Source of the DNA: Verrucomicrobiia bacterium
GTDB taxonomy: Bacteria; Verrucomicrobiota; Verrucomicrobiia; Limisphaerales; JAEYXS01
Length of the DNA stretch: 64,000 nt
NCBI GenBank assembly: GCA_036405135.1
Contig: DASWYF010000039.1
Span: 1-64,000 of the forward strand
Reading direction: 5' to 3'
Each line of letters starts with the position of its first letter. Within the stretch, counting starts at the first letter, position 1. The position numbers and the translations under genes were made by a program. Positions 60,279 through 64,000 of this stretch are shown piece by piece. The notes beneath the pieces are model-generated. The model was not told the DNA's origin. It worked only from the letters and a program-made list of their open reading frames with translations, and did not search any database.

Positions 60279-61703
60279 ATGAACACCGTGCTCCTGATAG
60301 ATGACGACCGGGTAACCCGGCACGCTCTGTCTCATCTTCTGACCAACGGAGGATGGAAAGTTCTCGAAGCTGATGACGGTGAGTCTGGCCTTCGCATCGT
60401 CCAAGAAAGCGCGCCACAAGTGGTCATCTGCGATCTTTTGATGCCACGGTCAAACGGTTTTCAGGTCTGCCGAAGTATCCGGGAAAAAGGTCATTCGCTT
60501 CCACAGCCTAAAATCATCGTCACCACGGCCAGCAGCTACCCTACGGATCGTCTCAATGCGTTTGAAGCCGGTGCAGACGAATTCATCGTCAAACCCATCC
60601 AGCCTGCTGGTTTAATGGCTCTCCTAGAGTCACTTACCAATCCTGGCACCGAAACCGAGATCATCCGTCGCAAGGCCGGCAAACGTTCTGTCTCCCGCCC
60701 CTCAGACACCAGTGAGCATTATAAGCCCATGATGCTCGATGATGATGGCGTGCGTGTTCGTTTCTGGGGCGTCCGCGGCTCTATCGCCACTCCCGGACCG
60801 GACACCGCCTATTATGGCGGCAATACTACTTGCGTCGAAGTCCGGGCTGATGGTGAGATCATCGTCTTGGACGCCGGCACAGGCATCCGTCCGCTCGGCC
60901 TGAAACTCATCAATGAATTCAAAGCCCAGCCATTGCGTGCAACTATTCTTCTGACGCACACACATTGGGACCACATTCAAGGCTTCCCGTTTTTCATCCC
61001 TGCCTATAACCCCAAAAACCAGCTCCGCATCTTGGGTTATGAAGGTGCTCGTAAAGGTCTCCAGACCACTCTTTCCAGCCAGATGGAGAGCCCCTATTTC
61101 CCCATCAGCATGCAGGAAATGCCGGGCAACATCGAATGTCTGGAGCTCAAGGACCTTGAGTTCAACATCGGTAAGGTCAAGGTGCAGGCCAAGTTCGTGA
61201 ATCACCCTGGCATCTGCGTGGGTTACAAGCTCATCACCAGCAAGGGTTCCATCGTGTTCATCCCGGATAACGAGCCCTATGCCCGGCTGAAAGCAGCTCC
61301 CGGCAAACTCGCTCCCAAAGAACACGCTGAAGCACTCGAATTCGCCCGGCAACAGGACCAGAAGCTCATCGATTTCATCCGCGGTGCCGAAGTGCTCATC
61401 ATGGATTCCCAATATGACGCCACGGAATACCCGCGTCACGTCGGTTGGGGTCACACCTGCGTGGATGACACCGTTGCCTTTGCCATGACAGCAGGTGTGA
61501 AGAAACTGTTCCTCTTCCATCACGATCCCGGTCACGATGACGAGCACGTCGGCCATATGGAGGCTCAAGCCCGTGAACTCGTTCGCCGGCAGGAAGGCTC
61601 CTTGGAAGTGGAAGCAGCCCGTGAAGGTCTTATCCACGATCTTGCAGCGGCCACTTCGGCTTCAACTGGCGCCATTGCCGCTGGCAAAGTAGGGCTTGGA
61701 TAG
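60279..61703 (+). CDS. Response-regulator receiver fused to MBL-fold metallo-hydrolase (copy 1)
   Basis: This 474-residue protein has an N-terminal receiver domain: acidic Asp8/Asp9, phospho-acceptor Asp52 (VICDLLMP) and Lys105 (IVKPIQ). A linker at about 120-155 is followed by a metallo-beta-lactamase-fold hydrolase. The latter starts VRFWGVRGSIATPGPD, has the metal motif HTHWDH at 228-233, VNHPGICVGYK and the C-terminal GHDDEHVG. The hydrolase resembles PhnP/RNase Z-type phosphodiesterases. Phosphorylation may gate hydrolysis of a nucleotide or phosphodiester; the substrate is unknown. A paralogue follows 111 nt downstream. Confidence 0.9.
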   Translation: MNTVLLIDDDRVTRHALSHLLTNGGWKVLEADDGESGLRIVQESAPQVVICDLLMPRSNGFQVCRSIREKGHSLPQPKIIVTTASSYPTDRLNAFEAGADEFIVKPIQPAGLMALLESLTNPGTETEIIRRKAGKRSVSRPSDTSEHYKPMMLDDDGVRVRFWGVRGSIATPGPDTAYYGGNTTCVEVRADGEIIVLDAGTGIRPLGLKLINEFKAQPLRATILLTHTHWDHIQGFPFFIPAYNPKNQLRILGYEGARKGLQTTLSSQMESPYFPISMQEMPGNIECLELKDLEFNIGKVKVQAKFVNHPGICVGYKLITSKGSIVFIPDNEPYARLKAAPGKLAPKEHAEALEFARQQDQKLIDFIRGAEVLIMDSQYDATEYPRHVGWGHTCVDDTVAFAMTAGVKKLFLFHHDPGHDDEHVGHMEAQARELVRRQEGSLEVEAAREGLIHDLAAATSASTGAIAAGKVGLG

Positions 61704-61847
61704 GTCCACAATTTTCACCTATCCAGAGAAGTCCCGCATTGCTCTGCGTCTTTCACCAAGGTAAAACACACCTGTCACGCAACTGTCACCCCGCCTTCAT
61801 GAGCGGTTTCAGCTGTGCGGCATACGGTTTGGAGACGAATTGCTGGC

Positions 61848-63215
61848 GTGAAAACCATTTTGCTCGTTGACGAAGACCATGAGCTCCGCACCACCTTGCG
61901 CGGGTGGCTGACGGAATCGGGCTGGCACGTTTTTGAAGCGGAGAATGGAGCGCTTGCCTGGCCAGTCATCCAGGAGAAACACCCGAACGTCGTCATCTGC
62001 GATTTGCTCATGCCCCGCTGCAATGGCTTCCGCCTTTGCGGCCTCGTACGCAGCCATCCAGAGCTCAAAAATATCCGCATCATCATCTCCAGCGGTCGCG
62101 GGTATCCTGCCGACCGCGCAAATGCCATTGAAGCCGGAGCGGATGAATACCTCGTCAAGCCGGTTGAACAATACAAATTCCTCTGGCTGCTCAATCAAAT
62201 TTTAGAACCAGGCTGGCAACGCAAAGTGGCCGCTCCTCCCCCCATCCCGCCAGATGCCCCCAGCGCCCCCATCCAGATTCAAACCGAAGGGATGAAGATC
62301 AAGTTTTGGGGCGTGCGCGGTTCCATACCCACACCCGGTCCCGCCACGGTCCACTATGGCGGCAATACGACCTGCGTAGAAGTCCGTGCGGATGGTGAGA
62401 TCATGATTTTGGATGCAGGCTCGGGAATCCGCCCGCTGGGTCTGTCACTGATTAAAGAATTTAAAGGCCAGCCCATTCGTGTAACCCTCATGCTGTCACA
62501 CACACATTGGGATCACATCCAAGGCTTTCCGTTCTTCGTTCCCGCATATAACCCGAAGAACCAGATCCGCATCTGCGGTTTCGAAGGTGCCCAGGCCGGC
62601 CTGCAAGGCATTTTGTCCTCACAAATGGAAAGCCCTTACTTTCCGGTGAGTTTGCGCCAGATGCCCGGCAATATCGTTTTTGATGAACTTCATGAAATGA
62701 AGTTCAAGGTCGGGAAAGTAGATGCGGAAGCCGCGTTCACCAATCATCCGGGCATCTGCGTCGGCTATCGTTTGAACACCAGCTTTGGCTCGGTCGCATT
62801 CCTGCCGGATAACGAACCTTACCAACGCCTGCGCGGCGCCACTACCCAGACTGGTGCGGAAATGGCTTACGCACGCAAGATGGATGAAAAGCTTATCAAT
62901 TTCATCCGTGATGTGGATGTACTCATCATCGATTCCCAATACGATGATACGGAGTATCAGCGCCACGTCGGTTGGGGCCACGGTTGCCTGGATGACGTGG
63001 TCAGCCTCGCGCTCATCGCGGGTGTAAAGCGCCTCTATCTCTTCCACCATGATCCCGGACACGATGATGCCCACGTCACCCGCATGGTGGAATGGGCGCG
63101 CAATCTCGTGGCCATGCACGGTGACCCGCTTGTCGTCGAAGCCGCCCGTGAAGGTGAGGAGATCGTCCTCGGCGTGCCTGAGGCAACCCCCGCCGCTGCT
63201 GCCGAACCTGCCTAG
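61848..63215 (+). CDS. Response-regulator receiver fused to MBL-fold metallo-hydrolase (copy 2)
   Basis: This 455-residue paralogue of the preceding protein aligns from the first residue. The GTG at 61848 is chosen because it places Asp8, Asp52 (VVICDLLMP) and the Lys (LVKPVE) at the same positions as in copy 1. The frame is open earlier, to a GTG at 61815, which would add 11 residues. The metallo-hydrolase half has FWGVRGSIPTPGPA, SHTHWDH and ICVGYR, like copy 1. The pair arose by duplication and may act together or form heterodimers. No histidine kinase gene is adjacent. Confidence 0.88.
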   Translation: MKTILLVDEDHELRTTLRGWLTESGWHVFEAENGALAWPVIQEKHPNVVICDLLMPRCNGFRLCGLVRSHPELKNIRIIISSGRGYPADRANAIEAGADEYLVKPVEQYKFLWLLNQILEPGWQRKVAAPPPIPPDAPSAPIQIQTEGMKIKFWGVRGSIPTPGPATVHYGGNTTCVEVRADGEIMILDAGSGIRPLGLSLIKEFKGQPIRVTLMLSHTHWDHIQGFPFFVPAYNPKNQIRICGFEGAQAGLQGILSSQMESPYFPVSLRQMPGNIVFDELHEMKFKVGKVDAEAAFTNHPGICVGYRLNTSFGSVAFLPDNEPYQRLRGATTQTGAEMAYARKMDEKLINFIRDVDVLIIDSQYDDTEYQRHVGWGHGCLDDVVSLALIAGVKRLYLFHHDPGHDDAHVTRMVEWARNLVAMHGDPLVVEAAREGEEIVLGVPEATPAAAAEPA

Positions 63216-63315
63216 GTGACGAACAGTGGTTTGCCTGGCCTGCCTTGACGCTTCCTTCATTTGCCATTGGACATTCTTTCGTCATTAGGATTTCGTCATC
63301 ACTCATTCACGCCTT

Positions 63316-64000
63316 ATGTCCTCAGGAAAATTGAACGGGAAAATCGCCGTAATCACCGGCGGCAGTCGCGGATTGGGCAAAGCCATGGCACTCGCTCTCG
63401 CCAATGAAGGAGCCCACCTGGCCCTCCTCGCCCGCGATGAAAACCGGCTTAAAGCCGTCACCGATGAAATCATGCAAGCAGGCGGCACAGCCGAATACTT
63501 CCTTGCCGATGTCACCGATCAATCCCAGGTGCATGCCGCAAGACAGGCAATCACCCGACGCTTCGGACAAGTGAACATTCTCATCAACAATGCAGGCATC
63601 AACATCCGCAAACCGCTGACTGAATATACGCTGGCGGAATGGCATCAGGTGATGAATGCCAACCTTACCAGCGTTTACCTCATGTGCCATGCATTCATTC
63701 CGCATATGACCGGTCGTGGATATGGGCGCATTCTAAACATGACTTCCATGCTGAGCCACGTCGCCCTGCCCGGCCGCGTGGCGTATTGCACTTCAAAAGC
63801 AGGGTTGCTGGGTTTCACGAAGGCACTCGCACTGGAACTCTCTTCGGAAAAAATCACCGTGAACGGAATCAGCCCCGGCCCGTTTGGCACTGAAATGAAC
63901 CAAGTGATCATCCAAAACCCTGAGGCGAACCAGCAATTTCTCGATAATCTACCGGTGAATCGTTGGGGAAATGTGAAGGAAATCGGTGCGCTCGCCGTGT
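63316..64000 (+). CDS. SDR family NAD(P)-dependent oxidoreductase (partial, cut by window end)
   Basis: The frame begins ATG at 63316 (MSSGKLNGKIAVITGGSRGLG) and is still open at 64000, so only about 228 residues are visible. It has the TGGSRGLGKA nucleotide site, NNAGINIRKPL, the catalytic Ser/Tyr/Lys segment (MTSMLSHVALPGRVAYCTSKAG) and SPGPFGTEMN. The family reduces carbonyls or oxidises alcohols with NAD(P). It starts 100 nt after the second receiver-hydrolase gene. The exact substrate is unknown. Confidence 0.9.
   Translation, partial: MSSGKLNGKIAVITGGSRGLGKAMALALANEGAHLALLARDENRLKAVTDEIMQAGGTAEYFLADVTDQSQVHAARQAITRRFGQVNILINNAGINIRKPLTEYTLAEWHQVMNANLTSVYLMCHAFIPHMTGRGYGRILNMTSMLSHVALPGRVAYCTSKAGLLGFTKALALELSSEKITVNGISPGPFGTEMNQVIIQNPEANQQFLDNLPVNRWGNVKEIGALAV

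Noticed and set aside
60702-61637. A 311-codon minus-strand frame opposite the first receiver-hydrolase
   Set aside because: It is antisense to a conserved two-domain protein with motifs in the right order.

Overview
The window looks like a chromosomal segment of a Verrucomicrobiota bacterium, probably of the Pedosphaera/Limisphaera side of the phylum. The reasons are the gene content and style: Tat-exported Gfo/Idh/MocA oxidoreductases, a PmoA-like (DUF6807) protein, an arylsulfatase-type sulfatase, a protein joining planctomycete-type cytochrome motifs to an SUMF1-like domain, lone H-x9-DG-type pseudopilins, Sel1 repeat proteins, weak Shine-Dalgarno sites and many short palindromic intergenic repeats. 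No marker gene here fixes the genus.

Layout. 0-8.8 kb: RluA-type pseudouridine synthase, CDF metal exporter, PmoA-like lipoprotein with a Gfo/Idh oxidoreductase, an ABC-2 exporter pair, a pseudopilin and a hydrolase. 8.8-16.6 kb: glgC, glmS, mtnP, a second pseudopilin, a stand-alone GGQ release-factor domain, a frameshifted YdjC-type deacetylase, a long Sel1 protein and tRNA-Lys. 16.7-26.4 kb: sulfatase, HEAT protein, transglutaminase-like protein, sugar isomerase-like TIM barrel, dapA-dapB-folK, S9 peptidase and threonine aldolase. 26.5-34.8 kb: ApbE, Gfo/Idh, cytochrome-SUMF1 protein, PAS-like protein, M20 peptidase, trpC and prfB with its programmed +1 frameshift. 34.8-38.9 kb: an accessory stretch with a 1.5-kb repeat-rich island, an acetyltransferase, an unrecognised 472-residue protein and a monooxygenase. 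39-43 kb: ferredoxin-reductase-like protein, gcvT, gcvH and a response regulator, with two inverted-repeat-bounded mini-elements. 43.1-45.3 kb: an SAM-I riboswitch with terminator/antiterminator, then a threonine-synthase-like enzyme, a Gly-Gly-tailed sulfur carrier and a NIL-domain protein. 45.3-48.7 kb: HU, hisS and xylulokinase. 48.7-50.8 kb: a tRNA-rich region with tRNA-fMet, a 362-bp duplication carrying a GIY-YIG gene and a 3' tRNA-fMet fragment, and tRNA-Thr. 50.8-57.1 kb: a CzcCBA-like heavy-metal RND efflux operon. 57.1-64 kb: ErpA-type Fe-S protein, polyphosphate:AMP phosphotransferase, two hypothetical proteins, two tandem receiver-metallo-beta-lactamase fusions and an SDR gene cut by the window end.

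The two most interesting loci are these. (1) The SAM-riboswitch operon's make-up suggests sulfur-carrier-dependent synthesis of a sulfur amino acid by a PLP enzyme of the threonine synthase family, rather than plain threonine synthesis. (2) The GIY-YIG/tRNA-fMet duplication looks like a minimal selfish element that rebuilds the tRNA it enters and leaves a 3' fragment behind; its reading frame runs into the copied anticodon loop. Both functional readings are inference; the sequence structures themselves are directly visible.
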